NCBI RefSeq assembly: GCF_012272695.1
Contig: NZ_CP050902.1
Span: 2,356,001-2,420,000, forward strand
Direction of reading: 5' to 3'
Length of the DNA: 64,000 nucleotides
Origin: Nocardioides sp. JQ2195
GTDB lineage: Bacteria; Actinomycetota; Actinomycetes; Propionibacteriales; Nocardioidaceae
The notes below the pieces were generated by a model. That model was not told the origin of the DNA, made no database searches, and saw only the letters and a list, made by a program, of their open reading frames with translations. The translations under genes were made by a program, and so were the position numbers. Shown in pieces: positions 43,688 to 52,153 of the stretch (position 1 is the stretch's first letter; every line of letters begins with the position of its first letter).

Positions 43688-45148
43688 TCAGGCGTCCGCT
43701 CTCGAGGCGTCCTCGGCCGTCAGCGGCTGGGCGATGCTCTCGAGGGACTGCCCCTCGGCTCGCACCCCGAGGAACGCCTCGACGATTCCGCCACCGATCA
43801 TCAACGCGGCGCCGATGAAGTATCCGAGCGCGATCTTGGTGATGTCACCGCTGCTGGCGGCACTCTCGATCAGTGCCCCGAACAGCAGGGGTCCGCTGAT
43901 GCCACCGGCCGCCGTGCCGATTGCGTAGAAGAACGCGATGCACAGCGCCCGGGTCTCCATCGGGAAGACCTCGCTCGCGGTGAGGTACGCCGCACTGGCG
44001 CCGGCCGAGGCGAAGAAGAAGATGATCGCTCCGATGACGGTCAGGGAGACGGCCGTGACCTGGCCGAGGAAGATGCCCGCTCCGGCGAGCAGCACCCCGG
44101 ACAGGATGTAGGTGCCCGAGATCATCCGCACCCGGCCCACCCGGTCGAAGAGGGGGCTGAGGGCCAGCGCGCCGATGAAGTTGCTGGCCGCGAAGATCGC
44201 GAGGTACCACCCGGTCTGCTTCACACCGAGGAACGTGGTGAGGGTGTCGCCGTAGGTGAAGAAGAAGGCGTTGTAGAGGAAGGCCTGACCGACGAAGAGG
44301 GAGAAGCAGAGGATGGTGCGTTTGGGATAGAGCTTGAAGACGGTGTGGGCGATCTCCGCGATCCCGATGGTGCGTCGCTGCCGGATGGTGATCGTCTCGT
44401 CCACGTCGTGGAGCTCGCGCCCGGACTCCTCCCGGACCCGGCCCTCGATGCCCTCCACGATGCGCTTGGCCTCGTCCTCACGTCCGTGGATGAACAGCCA
44501 CCGCGGGCTCTCGGGCACGTTGCGACGTACGACGAGGATGCCCAGGGCCAGGACCGCGCCGAGCCCGAAGGCCAGCCGCCAGCCCCACGCCGGGTCGACG
44601 AGGGTGGGGTCGAGCAGCGGGATGGTGAGCAGCGAGCCTCCAGCAGCACCGATCCAGAAGGACCCGTTGATCGCGACGTCGACGCGTCCGCGGTACGCCG
44701 CCGGGATCAGCTCGTCGATCGCGGAGTTGATCGCGGCGTACTCGCCACCGATCCCGGTGCCGGTGAGGAAGCGAGCCGCGAAGTACCACAACGGGTTCAT
44801 CGAGAACGCGGTGAGCACCGTGGCGACGGTGTAGACGCCGAGCGTGATCAGGAAGAGCTTCTTGCGGCCGAACCGGTCGGTCAGCTGGCCGAAGAACAGG
44901 GCGCCGGTGCAGGCTCCGGCGACGTAGACCGCGCCGGCGAGGCCGACGTCGAAGTTGCTGAGCCCGAGACCGGTGCCACCTGGCTTCAGCGCCTCGGACA
45001 TGGAACCGACGATGGTCACCTCGAGACCGTCGAGGATCCACACGGTGCCGAGCCCGATCACCACCATCCAGTGCCATCGAGCCCAAGGCAACCGGTCCAG
45101 CCGTGCCGGAATGTCTGTGGTGACGCGACCAAGTTCAGCAGTGGACAT
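43688..45148 (-). CDS. MFS transporter (486 aa)
   Basis: Twelve-segment major facilitator of the sugar/metabolite:H+ symporter branch. Conserved loops are GQLTDRFGRKKLF (between helices 2 and 3), GIGGEYAAINSAIDELIPAAYRGR and the PESPRWLF motif after helix 6; a second-half PLFDRVGRVRMI follows. The substrate is probably a sugar, organic acid or aromatic acid, but it cannot be fixed. ATG 45148 lies 9 bases after a GGGTAC box. It is the first gene of a two-gene unit with the 78-residue protein. Confidence 0.9.
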   Translation of the reverse strand: MSTAELGRVTTDIPARLDRLPWARWHWMVVIGLGTVWILDGLEVTIVGSMSEALKPGGTGLGLSNFDVGLAGAVYVAGACTGALFFGQLTDRFGRKKLFLITLGVYTVATVLTAFSMNPLWYFAARFLTGTGIGGEYAAINSAIDELIPAAYRGRVDVAINGSFWIGAAGGSLLTIPLLDPTLVDPAWGWRLAFGLGAVLALGILVVRRNVPESPRWLFIHGREDEAKRIVEGIEGRVREESGRELHDVDETITIRQRRTIGIAEIAHTVFKLYPKRTILCFSLFVGQAFLYNAFFFTYGDTLTTFLGVKQTGWYLAIFAASNFIGALALSPLFDRVGRVRMISGTYILSGVLLAGAGIFLGQVTAVSLTVIGAIIFFFASAGASAAYLTASEVFPMETRALCIAFFYAIGTAAGGISGPLLFGALIESAASSGDITKIALGYFIGAALMIGGGIVEAFLGVRAEGQSLESIAQPLTAEDASRADA

Positions 45149-45157
45149 GCCTCGCAG

Positions 45158-45182
45158 GTACCCCCTGTCGGCCTGAGCATTC
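45158..45182 (-). promoter_or_regulatory. SigB/SigF-type promoter for the MFS operon
   Basis: Minus-strand GAAT, 15 bases, GGGTAC; the -10 ends 9 bases before ATG 45148. Confidence 0.6.
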
Positions 45183-45195
45183 CTCGCGGCGTCGT

Positions 45196-45212
45196 GCCCG
45201 CCGGCGGCGGGC
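45196..45212. terminator. GC hairpin downstream of the 81-residue protein gene
   Basis: GCCCGCC-GGC-GGCGGGC, perfect seven-base stem, 20 bases past the stop of the minus-strand gene at 45233. No T-run. Confidence 0.4.
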
Positions 45213-45232
45213 GGGGAGCCGCTCGGCTGCCG

Positions 45233-45478
45233 TCAGGCCGGTCCGCCTTCGTCGGAGGCGCCGGCGATGGCTGCCACGTCGACCTCCCTGCCCGCGGAGA
45301 TCTGCTCGGCGAGGAGCTCGCGTCGCTCGTCGGTCAGGGTCAGTCCTGCCTCGCGCAGGCCCTTGTCCAGCTCATCCTCGATGGTGCCCTCGGTCGCGGT
45401 CTCCTGCCACGCGTTGACTCGTTCGACCACGCGGTGCAGGGCTTCGATGCGGGCATCGTCCTGGTTCATTTCAGTCAT
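45233..45478 (-). CDS. Small helical protein, unknown function (81 aa)
   Basis: Acidic helical protein (DDARIEALHRVVERVNAWQ, GTIEDELDKGLREAGLTL, ERRELLAEQIS segments). No signal peptide or membrane helix. ATG 45478 or the in-frame ATG at 45469 are both possible; ribosome-site sequence is weak (GGGA). A GC hairpin lies 20 bases downstream. A much longer frame upstream is antisense to the phosphatase gene and is not used. Function unknown. Confidence 0.6.
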   Translation of the reverse strand: MTEMNQDDARIEALHRVVERVNAWQETATEGTIEDELDKGLREAGLTLTDERRELLAEQISAGREVDVAAIAGASDEGGPA

Positions 45479-45625
45479 GGGGTCCCGGTTCCCGATCCTC
45501 GCGATCCCATGCGCGATCGACCAGCCGGGTTCCGCTCCCCTGAGGGATCCCTGATCCCGGGGCGAGGGTGCATCCGGGGGAACAACCGGATGTGCGGCAA
45601 CGGTCACCGGTGGTGACCTGACGGT

Positions 45626-46468
45626 GTGACCCTCCTCGACCGTCCGGTCCGCGACCAGGACCCGGCCACCGCACCCCTCCGGCCCCGCCCTCGGCAACGG
45701 GCTCGGAGCATCTTCCTGGCGCGGCAGCTGGTCCTCCTGCTGGTCGCGGTGGCCACCTACTTCGGCGTCCGCGGCCTCACCGTCGGCGACACGGTGACCG
45801 CCACCGGCAACGCGCACGGCGTGGTCGCCCTCGAGCGCATCCTCGGCATCTTCGTCGAGCAGCCCGCCCAGGCGGTGGCACTCGACGTACCCGGCGCGAT
45901 GACGGTGCTGAACGCGATCTACATCTACGGTCACTGGCCGGTCATCGCCGCCGTCCTCGTGTGGCTCGCCCTCCGCCGGCCGGGCGCCTACCCCGTCTAC
46001 CGCGACGCCCTGCTGCTCTCGGGCCTGGTCGGGATGGCCATCGTGGCCCTGCACCCCGTCGCTCCCCCGCGGCTGATGGACCTCGGGTTCATCGACACGG
46101 TCACCACCCGGACCAACGCCTACCGGGTGCTGCAACCACCGCAGTTCACCAACCCGTACGCCGCCATGCCGAGCTTCCACGCGGGCTGGGACCTGCTCGT
46201 CGGGATCGCCCTGGTGCGGGAGTCCGGCAATCGCTGGATGCGTGTCGCCGGGCGACTGCTCCCGCCCCTGATGGTGATGGCGGTCGTGCTGACCGGCAAC
46301 CACTACTTCCTCGACGTCGTCGCCGGTGACGCCATCGTGATCGCCGCCCTGCTCGGGGCGTCCTGGTGGCACGGTCGCCGTCGGCCACGGACCCCGCCAC
46401 GGGCCCCGCCAGAGATCCGTCCACGCACCCGGCCGCGACCCCTGTCGCCGGCGCTCCGACGGGACTAG
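45626..46468 (+). CDS. PAP2-family phosphatase / inositol-phosphate transferase-like membrane protein (280 aa)
   Basis: Six-segment membrane protein of the PAP2_3 (Aur1/Ipt1-like) type. The phosphatase motifs are HPVAPPRL, MPSFHAGWDL (catalytic His) and GNHYFLDVVAG. It may transfer or remove phosphate on lipids at the membrane outer face. The first 28 and last 30 residues are Arg/Pro-rich and polar. GTG 45626 is chosen because no ATG fits before the first helix; the start site is uncertain. Head-to-head with the 81-residue gene. Confidence 0.88.
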   Translation: MTLLDRPVRDQDPATAPLRPRPRQRARSIFLARQLVLLLVAVATYFGVRGLTVGDTVTATGNAHGVVALERILGIFVEQPAQAVALDVPGAMTVLNAIYIYGHWPVIAAVLVWLALRRPGAYPVYRDALLLSGLVGMAIVALHPVAPPRLMDLGFIDTVTTRTNAYRVLQPPQFTNPYAAMPSFHAGWDLLVGIALVRESGNRWMRVAGRLLPPLMVMAVVLTGNHYFLDVVAGDAIVIAALLGASWWHGRRRPRTPPRAPPEIRPRTRPRPLSPALRRD

Positions 46469-46503
46469 CGTGGTGGGCCCATCCCGTTGCCGAGGAGGAA
46501 CTC

Positions 46504-46914
46504 ATGGCATCACGGCTCAACCCCTACATCCAGTTCGAGAACACCGCCCGCGAGGCGATGGAGTTCTATGCATCGGTCCTCGGCGGCACGCCCGAGGTGA
46601 TGACCTTCGGGGCCATGGGCGCCGAGGGCCCCGAGAAGGACCTGGTCATGCACTCGTTCCTCGAGACTGACGACGGCTACGCCCTGATGGCCGCCGACAC
46701 CCCGCCCGGGATGGACGTCGCCCAACCGAGCCGCCGGATCACCATCAGCATCTCCGGTGACGACGACCGGCTCCGTGAGCACTTCGCCAAGCTGTCCGAG
46801 GGCGGCACCGTCACCACCCCGCTGGAGAAGCAGATGTGGGGTGACGAGTTCGGTGGCTTCACCGACAAGTACGGCGTCGAGTGGCTGGTCAACATCGGCA
46901 ACGGCGAGGGCTGA
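46504..46914 (+). CDS. VOC-family protein, PhnB-like (136 aa)
   Basis: Small beta-alpha-beta-beta-beta protein of the glyoxalase/VOC superfamily, PhnB/3-demethylubiquinone-like type: LNPYIQFENTAREAMEFYASVLGG at the start and GDEFGGFTDKYGVEWLVNIG at the end (read in short parts). GAGGAGGAA precedes ATG 46504; an upstream frame overlaps the phosphatase gene and is rejected. The metal-site residues of true glyoxalases are not clearly complete, so enzymatic activity is uncertain. Convergent with the SGNH hydrolase gene. Confidence 0.85.
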   Translation: MASRLNPYIQFENTAREAMEFYASVLGGTPEVMTFGAMGAEGPEKDLVMHSFLETDDGYALMAADTPPGMDVAQPSRRITISISGDDDRLREHFAKLSEGGTVTTPLEKQMWGDEFGGFTDKYGVEWLVNIGNGEG

Positions 46915-46968
46915 GCCCGAGCCGTTCGCCCAGACCGCCGGAGCACGCCGGCTTCGGGCAGCGGGTCG

Positions 46969-48141
46969 TCAGTGGTCGGTCGGCGGCACCCACCCGGCGG
47001 TGCCGGTCATCCACTGCGCGAACCGCTCTCCGATCCGCCGGTGTGTGGCACCGTCCGGATGCAGCGCGTCCGGGAGGGGGAGCTCCTCGGCATCGGCTGC
47101 GCCGTAGAGCTCCCGGCCGTCGAGGTGGGCCAGGTGCGGGTCCGACGGGGCGCGCTCGTCCACGATCCGCTCCAGCTCGGCACGGATGGACTCCAGGGTG
47201 AGCTTGCCGACCGCGACCTCGTCGGAGCTGCCCCCGGCCACGAACGACAGCCGCCCCTCCTGCAGGGCGCTCATGTCGGGAAGGCTGGGCCCGGGCACCT
47301 GCTCGTGGATCGGGCACAGGATCGGCGAGATGAGGAGCAGCGGCGTCTCGGGGTGGCCCTCGCGGATGGTGTCGAGGAAGCCGTGCACGGCCGCACGGAA
47401 GCCGCGCAGTCGCACCAGGTCCTGGTTGACCACGTTGATGCCCAGCTTCAGGCTGATCAGGTCGGCACGAGTGTCCCGGATCGTCCGCGCCGTGAACGGA
47501 TCGACGAGCGCACTGCCACCGACGCCGAGGTTGAGCAGGTCCAGGCCCGCGCGACGCGCAGCGACCGCCGGCCAGGTGCCGGTCGGATGGGTGGCGTTGG
47601 AGCCCTGGCTGATCGAGCTGCCGTGGTGCAGCCACACGGGAGCGTCCCGAGGAGCAGGAGCCACCGCCGCGTCCGCGCGGAGTGCGACCAGCACGGTGGC
47701 CTCGTCGTGGGGCAACCAGATCTCGACCAGCTTCTCCCCCGCGGCCAGACGGTCGAATCGGATCGTCCCGGGATCACCCTGCCGGTGCTCGAAGGAGCCG
47801 GCGGACATGTCGATGACCAAGGTGTCGCCACCGGGCACCGAGCCCTGGTTCGCGAGCACGCCGTCGACCACCAGGTCGTGGATCCCGTCAGGTCGCACCG
47901 GCGCGCCGACGTACTCACGCTTGGTGGGGATGGTCTCGAGCTCCAGCCTGGTGGCGCACGTGCGGAAGACCAGGCGTACGCCAGAGGGTTGCGACTCGGC
48001 CATGTCCAGCTGGGGATCAGCGGCCTGCGTGCGAGCCCACGACGGCAACCGGTGCGGCCGCAGGCCACGCCCGGTGTCCTCCAGCTCGACGAGTCCGCGC
48101 AACAGCTCCGGGACGATCGGCACCTCGATCAAGTTCGACAC
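46969..48141 (-). CDS. SGNH/GDSL-type hydrolase (390 aa)
   Basis: Esterase-like protein with an N-terminal beta-rich domain of about 180 residues, then a GDSL/SGNH domain. Block I is HHGSSISQGS (nucleophile Ser), block II has NLGVGGSA, block III LKLGINVVNQD and block V LPDALHPDGATHRRI (Asp/His). It probably cleaves an ester or acetyl group from a sugar or polymer. No clear signal peptide. Start is GTG 48141; the gap beyond to the next gene is 167 bases. Confidence 0.85.
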   Translation of the reverse strand: MSNLIEVPIVPELLRGLVELEDTGRGLRPHRLPSWARTQAADPQLDMAESQPSGVRLVFRTCATRLELETIPTKREYVGAPVRPDGIHDLVVDGVLANQGSVPGGDTLVIDMSAGSFEHRQGDPGTIRFDRLAAGEKLVEIWLPHDEATVLVALRADAAVAPAPRDAPVWLHHGSSISQGSNATHPTGTWPAVAARRAGLDLLNLGVGGSALVDPFTARTIRDTRADLISLKLGINVVNQDLVRLRGFRAAVHGFLDTIREGHPETPLLLISPILCPIHEQVPGPSLPDMSALQEGRLSFVAGGSSDEVAVGKLTLESIRAELERIVDERAPSDPHLAHLDGRELYGAADAEELPLPDALHPDGATHRRIGERFAQWMTGTAGWVPPTDH

Positions 48142-48308
48142 GTGGGCACGATATCGGCCCCCCGGCCCTGCCGGGCCCCGTCGACGACCGTGGTCGCTTG
48201 TGTGGCGGCACTCGTGGGTCTAGACATGAGGTTGGTGGCCCGAACCGGGCCCTGCGCCGAACACCCTTCGACGGATCGTTGCCCCGCCTGATCTGGAAGG
48301 ACCTCACC

Positions 48309-48743
48309 ATGAGCATGAGCACGCCTGCAGCACCCGACCCCCACCACCGTCTGCCCGCGAACGGCCCGCTGAGCAGACCCGCGCTCGAGGCACCGGCCCG
48401 TGCAGCCATGCCGACGAGCAGGTTGGCCGGGTGGCTGCTGCTCGCCGTCCCGGCCATCGTCTTCCTCGCCGAACCGTTCTTCGTCGACCATGGAGCGGTG
48501 GGCCGGAGCACGTCGTTCCGCGACGCGCCGCTGGCCCTGTTCGTCGGCCTGGCCGCGCTGAGGATCGTCACCAGCCAGGGTCGACAGCTGATCGCCCCCG
48601 TGGTGGCGGGCGCGGCCGGAGCCGGGCTGCTGCTCAGCGCCATCCTCGCTCCGCACGACCACGTCGGGGTCACCGTCACCGAAGCGGTCTGCGGCGTGTT
48701 CACGATCATCCTGGCCGTGGTCGCCGGCATGTCATCGGACTGA
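48309..48743 (+). CDS. Small membrane protein, unknown function (144 aa)
   Basis: About 40 polar N-terminal residues (Pro/Ala-rich), then four hydrophobic helices (LAGWLLLAVPAIVFLAEPFF, DAPLALFVGLAALRIV, LIAPVVAGAAGAGLLLSAILA, AVCGVFTIILAVVAG, in parts). GGAAGGACC precedes ATG 48309; ATG 48315 also fits. No known domain. It probably belongs to the DUF-type small actinobacterial membrane proteins. The next gene starts 30 bases later and may be co-transcribed. Confidence 0.7.
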   Translation: MSMSTPAAPDPHHRLPANGPLSRPALEAPARAAMPTSRLAGWLLLAVPAIVFLAEPFFVDHGAVGRSTSFRDAPLALFVGLAALRIVTSQGRQLIAPVVAGAAGAGLLLSAILAPHDHVGVTVTEAVCGVFTIILAVVAGMSSD

Positions 48744-48773
48744 CAACTGCTGGAAGGGTGGCACGCTGACGGG

Positions 48774-49310
48774 GTGAAGCCTGACCTGTTGCTGAGTTCC
48801 TGGATCCTCGAGGCACTGGGTGCCGCCGGCACGACCGCATCTCCGCTGCAGGTGGCGAAGGTGGTCTGGTCGCGGCACGAGGAGGACCTCCGATCGGCCG
48901 GGGACCTGTTGTTCACCTGGCAGATCGACCTGCGCACGACTGCTGAGGCGATGGCCGAGGCTGGGAACCTGCTGGTCGAAGAAGCCGGTTGCTGGGCGTT
49001 GCCGGCGGGCACGGCGGTGCCGGACCTGGCCCGCCGGGCCTGGTCTGCGGAGGAGATCGCCACGGCGGTGGAGGGCTACCTCAGCCTGTTGCAGGCCGAG
49101 CATGCCGGTCGGCCCCTGCGGCGTTCGGAGGTGCTCGCCGACATCACAGCCGGGACCGGTCGCACCGGAGAGCAGCTCGAGGCGATGATGTGCAACATCT
49201 CCGAGGTGGTGCGGGAGCACGACATCGTGCCGTTGGCGAGCTATCGACCACGCTCCAACGTTCCGGTGGGCGTGCGTCCGGCCGTGCGCGCCGCCCTCAC
49301 CGGCGAGTGA
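48774..49310 (+). CDS. Hypothetical protein with winged-helix-like parts (178 aa)
   Basis: Not recognised. The N-terminal 60 residues (SSWILEALGAAGTTASPLQVAKVVWSRHE) and residues 110-165 (LRRSEVLADITAGTGRTGEQLEAMMCNISEVV) have spacing like small helix-turn-helix units, each in short parts. A similar arrangement occurs at the start of some McrA/HNH-type proteins, but no nuclease motif is present. GTG 48774 is used; a GGAAGG lies further upstream. The 3' end overlaps the convergent DksA-like gene by 14 bases. Confidence 0.65.
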   Translation: MKPDLLLSSWILEALGAAGTTASPLQVAKVVWSRHEEDLRSAGDLLFTWQIDLRTTAEAMAEAGNLLVEEAGCWALPAGTAVPDLARRAWSAEEIATAVEGYLSLLQAEHAGRPLRRSEVLADITAGTGRTGEQLEAMMCNISEVVREHDIVPLASYRPRSNVPVGVRPAVRAALTGE

Positions 49311-49650
49311 CGGCACACCGGATACAGGTCCTCGCCACGGGCCGGGCCTCGAGCCTTCCCTCGCCGATCGGCTCGCCACAGGACTCACACGTTCCGTAGG
49401 CGCCGGCGTCCAGCCGCGTCACCGCCGCGCCGATCTCCTCGAGGTGCTGCTTGGCCTGCCGGACGAGCGCCCCGGTCTGTGACCGCTCGAAGGCGATGGT
49501 GGCCCCCTCCGGATCGTGCTCGTCGTCGGCGTTGGTGTCCCGCGAGGCCTCCACCACCGAGTCGAAGTCGTCACTCAGGCTGGCCAGGCGTTCCAGCGTC
49601 GCCTCCCGCTCGGCCTCGAGCCGAGCACGTGCCGCGTCCGTGTCCGTCAT
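49297..49650 (-). CDS. TraR/DksA-type zinc-finger protein (117 aa)
   Basis: N-terminal coiled coil of about 75 residues (LEAEREATLERLASLSDDFDSVVEAS, in parts), then a four-cysteine zinc finger with C88, C91, C109 and C112 (YGTCESCGEPIGEGRLEARP, then CIRC). DksA relatives act in the RNA polymerase secondary channel with ppGpp; actinobacterial members resemble CarD/RbpA-independent regulators with less clear roles. ATG 49650 gives the standard length; longer upstream reading overlaps repeat DNA. It is convergent and overlapping with the preceding gene. Confidence 0.85.
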   Translation of the reverse strand: MTDTDAARARLEAEREATLERLASLSDDFDSVVEASRDTNADDEHDPEGATIAFERSQTGALVRQAKQHLEEIGAAVTRLDAGAYGTCESCGEPIGEGRLEARPVARTCIRCAVTRR

Positions 49651-49748
49651 GACCGAGCGGACCCGCCGTTCACGTGGTCGAGGAGCTGCTGAAGACCCAT
49701 GCCACCATCCTGACACTCGCTGGGATCCGTCGCCGTTGCCGCCGTCGA

Positions 49749-49823
49749 GCCCTGTCACCATTGCCGCGGTTGCGCCCTGTCACCATTGCCGCGGTTGCGC
49801 CCTGTCACCATTGCCGCCGTTGC
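49749..49823. repeat. 25-bp tandem array, three copies
   Basis: Units start at 49749, 49774 and 49799 (GCCCTGTCACCATTGCCGC core). The third has two changes. It fills the leader between the DksA-like start and the hemerythrin gene. Confidence 0.85.
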
Positions 49824-49907
49824 TGCCGCTGCGCCGAGTCGCCGTCGTCGCCGCGTTGCCGTTGCCGCCGAACGGGTGATCTGGTCGAATCAGGACCAGG
49901 AGGCATC

Positions 49908-50372
49908 ATGAACCTTTCCGAGGCACTGATCCGCGAGCACCACGAGATCGACGCCGGCATCGAGGAGTTCGTCAACGAGCTGGAAGCCGACAACGTGAGC
50001 GCGCAACCACTGCTCACCGCGCTCGCCGCACTGCGACGCCACATCCATCTCGAGGAGACCATCCTCTTCCCGCCGCTGCGGCAGGGCGGGCTGATGATGC
50101 CGGTGATGGTGATGCTGCGTGAGCACGGTGAGCTCTGGTCGGTGATGGACGCCCTCGCAGTCGCCGTCTCCGCCGAGGAGCCCGACCTCGAGCAGCTGCG
50201 TGAGCTCTGCGGCGATCTCCTCGCGCGTCTCGACGCGCACAACAGCAAGGAGGAGCCGATCATCTATCCGCACGCCGAGAGTGATCTTCCCGAGGACGCT
50301 GCGGCCGAGCTGGCCGACTTCATCGACAACGGGACCCTGCCCGGCGGCTGGGTCTGCGAGGGCGCCCGCTGA
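49908..50372 (+). CDS. Hemerythrin HHE-domain protein (154 aa)
   Basis: Four-helix di-iron protein that binds oxygen or senses redox state. Ligands fit the HHE pattern: H11/H12 (REHHEID), H45 and E49-E50 (RRHIHLEETILFPP), H73 (REHGELW), H111 and E115-E116 (AHNSKEEPIIYPH). AGGAGG lies 6 bases before ATG 49908. The leader upstream contains a 25-bp repeat array. It stands alone with its own promoter, perhaps the weak match GGGTGA about 30 bases upstream. Role in iron or nitrosative stress is likely. Confidence 0.9.
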   Translation: MNLSEALIREHHEIDAGIEEFVNELEADNVSAQPLLTALAALRRHIHLEETILFPPLRQGGLMMPVMVMLREHGELWSVMDALAVAVSAEEPDLEQLRELCGDLLARLDAHNSKEEPIIYPHAESDLPEDAAAELADFIDNGTLPGGWVCEGAR

Positions 50373-50436
50373 CCGGGAGCTCGTTGACCGTGAGCGTGCT
50401 ACACCGGCTCGCTCGTGGAGACGACAGGAGAAGGCT

Positions 50437-51057
50437 TCACAGGAGCAGACCCTTGGCTCGGTGGCTTCCGTCGACGACGACCCGGTAGAGAGCAAGGTCG
50501 TGCCTCTGGACGCGTTGCACCGCCGTGGTGAGCGCCCCTCGCGCTCCGGGGACCCGGGCCAGGGAGTCGCGGACGGCGACGGACGGCGCCGCGAACCACA
50601 AGCGGTGCTTGGAGGCGGCGACGAGCCGGAGCCGTCCGAGGGTCTCTCGCGCTTCGGCGCCCAGCGGTGGCAGACGGTCGCGCAGCCGGACCAGCATCGT
50701 CGGCAGCTCCTCGAGCGCGGGGTCACCCGGCGTGAAGATGTCGAGGTCGCTCGACTGCGGGCGACGAACCGGCTTCAGGTCGGGGTCGAAGCTCCATTCC
50801 ACTGTCGTCACCGTTCCTCCGCTCAGCCGGACCACCCGCTGCCGAAGGCGTTCACCGAGCTCGCTGTCGAACGGATCACCGACACCGAAGTCGTAGGCAC
50901 CCGACACCACGAGCGTGTCGGCGACCCGGCTCAGCTGGACGTCGTGGACGGCGTCGGCGAGGTCACTGGCTGCCAGCTGTGTCGAGCGGGCGATCTCACC
51001 GAGCCAGAGCCGGCGCAGACGCACGCTGACCGCTGCGGCTTCAAGGATTGTGGTCAT
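50437..51057 (-). CDS. Uncharacterised protein (206 aa)
   Basis: Not recognised. Composition is balanced, with no signal peptide or membrane segment. Short motifs such as SGAYDFGVGDPFDSELG and DLDIFTPGDPALEELP suggest a folded mixed alpha/beta protein. ATG 51057 with AGGAG-like sequence (rc of TCCTA) upstream. It converges with the hemerythrin gene and has a short repeat array beyond its 5' side (51095-51155). No functional guess. Confidence 0.65.
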   Translation of the reverse strand: MTTILEAAAVSVRLRRLWLGEIARSTQLAASDLADAVHDVQLSRVADTLVVSGAYDFGVGDPFDSELGERLRQRVVRLSGGTVTTVEWSFDPDLKPVRRPQSSDLDIFTPGDPALEELPTMLVRLRDRLPPLGAEARETLGRLRLVAASKHRLWFAAPSVAVRDSLARVPGARGALTTAVQRVQRHDLALYRVVVDGSHRAKGLLL

Positions 51058-51094
51058 CTGCGATTCCTACAGGAGGGCACCGACACCCCCTCTC

Positions 51095-51155
51095 CCCGAT
51101 ACCGACGTCTGTCCCGACCGATGTCTGACCCGATACCGATGTCTCTCCCGATGCC
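51095..51155. repeat. 16-18-bp tandem array, about 3.5 copies
   Basis: Units of CCCGATACCGATGTCT type at 51095, 51113, 51129 and a partial one at 51147, in the gap between divergent genes. Confidence 0.7.
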
Positions 51156-51203
51156 AACGGCCGCCGGGAGGCGTAGCGTGGAAGGCCCGTGAGAGGAACT
51201 GCC

Positions 51204-51599
51204 GTGGCCACTGTCAGCGTCCGCTACATCGTCGATGATGTCGATGCCGCGATCGCCTTCTACTGCAACCAGCTCGGCTTCACCGAGGTGTCGCATCCCG
51301 CCCCGACCTTCGCGATGCTCAGCCGGGGCGACCTGCGCCTGGCTCTGAGCGCCCCGGGCGGTGGCGGGCAGGCGATGTCCGACGGCACCCGTCCCGAGCC
51401 CGGCGGGTGGAACCGATTCCTGCTCGAGGTGGACGATCTCGACAGCAACGTCGCGGCCCTGCGGGATGCAGGAGCCGTGCTCCGCAGCGAGATCATCGAC
51501 GGTGTCGGCGGGCGACAGGTGATCGTCGAGGACCCCGCCGGCAACCCGGTCGAGCTGTTCATGCCGACACGCGACGAGGCTCGGTCGGACCGCTCATGA
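51204..51599 (+). CDS. VOC/glyoxalase-family protein (131 aa)
   Basis: Small glyoxalase-fold protein: VRYIVDDVDAAIAFYCNQLGF, NRFLLEVDDLDSNVAALRDAG and DPAGNPVELFMP (all family-typical, read in parts). The metal-site Glu in VELF is present, and an upstream His ligand is less clear. GAGAGGAA lies 5-8 bases before GTG 51204, so this start is preferred to GTG 51189. It could be a lactoylglutathione-lyase-like enzyme or an antibiotic-binding protein; the substrate is unknown. Confidence 0.88.
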   Translation: MATVSVRYIVDDVDAAIAFYCNQLGFTEVSHPAPTFAMLSRGDLRLALSAPGGGGQAMSDGTRPEPGGWNRFLLEVDDLDSNVAALRDAGAVLRSEIIDGVGGRQVIVEDPAGNPVELFMPTRDEARSDRS

Positions 51600-51655
51600 C
51601 GCCGGCAGGCCACGCCCGAGCCGTCCCTCCGGCGCGGCGGGACCCGAGGTGCCGG

Positions 51656-51997
51656 TCAGGAACGGTTGAGCGCGACCGCTTCCTTGATCAGCTCCACGAA
51701 CGCGTCCTCGTCGAGCGAGTCGCCCGAGCGGATGTCGATCGCACGGCGCGTGCCGGCATCCAGGCTCGCGTTGAAGAGGCCGGAGGGGTCGTCGAGCGAC
51801 GCTCCCTTGGCAAAGGTGAGCTTCACCTTGTCCTTGTAGGTCTCGACCGTGCAGATCAACCCGTCGCACGAGAACGTCGGGACGCCGTCAGGATTCGAGG
51901 CCTTGCGCCACTTGGCCTCCTCGATGACCTCGGGCTCGGCCCGCTCGATCAGGGCCCGAACGTGCTCCACAGTCTCATTGCGCCAGTCATCGCTCAT
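51656..51997 (-). CDS. DUF1801/YdhG-like domain protein (113 aa)
   Basis: Soluble protein of the DUF1801 (YdhG/YjdI-like) group: VRALIERAEPEVIEEAKWRK, PTFSCDGLICTVETYKDKVKLTFAKGASL and SGDSLDEDAFVELIKEAVALN (in parts). Family members bind metals or act as small stress proteins; no firm function is known. ATG 51997. Just upstream, 15-bp tandem repeats begin 9 bases before the start and occupy the leader, so repeat number could affect translation. Convergent with the VOC gene. Confidence 0.82.
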   Translation of the reverse strand: MSDDWRNETVEHVRALIERAEPEVIEEAKWRKASNPDGVPTFSCDGLICTVETYKDKVKLTFAKGASLDDPSGLFNASLDAGTRRAIDIRSGDSLDEDAFVELIKEAVALNRS

Positions 51998-52005
51998 GCT
52001 CCAGA

Positions 52006-52050
52006 CCCTACCGATCCTGGCCGTACCGATCCTGGCCCTACCGATCCTGA
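52006..52050. repeat. 15-bp tandem array, three copies
   Basis: CCCTACCGATCCTGG at 52006, 52021 and 52036 with single changes, directly upstream of ATG 51997. Confidence 0.85.
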
Positions 52051-52067
52051 CCGTGCATCGATGAGAT

Positions 52068-52092
52068 GTGTGTGGCCCGCCGCATCGGGTAC
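52068..52092 (+). promoter_or_regulatory. SigB/SigF-type promoter for the 52154 gene
   Basis: GTGT, 15 bases, GGGTAC, 61 bases before GTG 52154. Confidence 0.55.
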
Positions 52093-52153
52093 TGGCTCGA
52101 TGTGGGACCTCCGGTCCCGCATCTGATCTGACGACGAGAGAAGGGAGCCCCTC

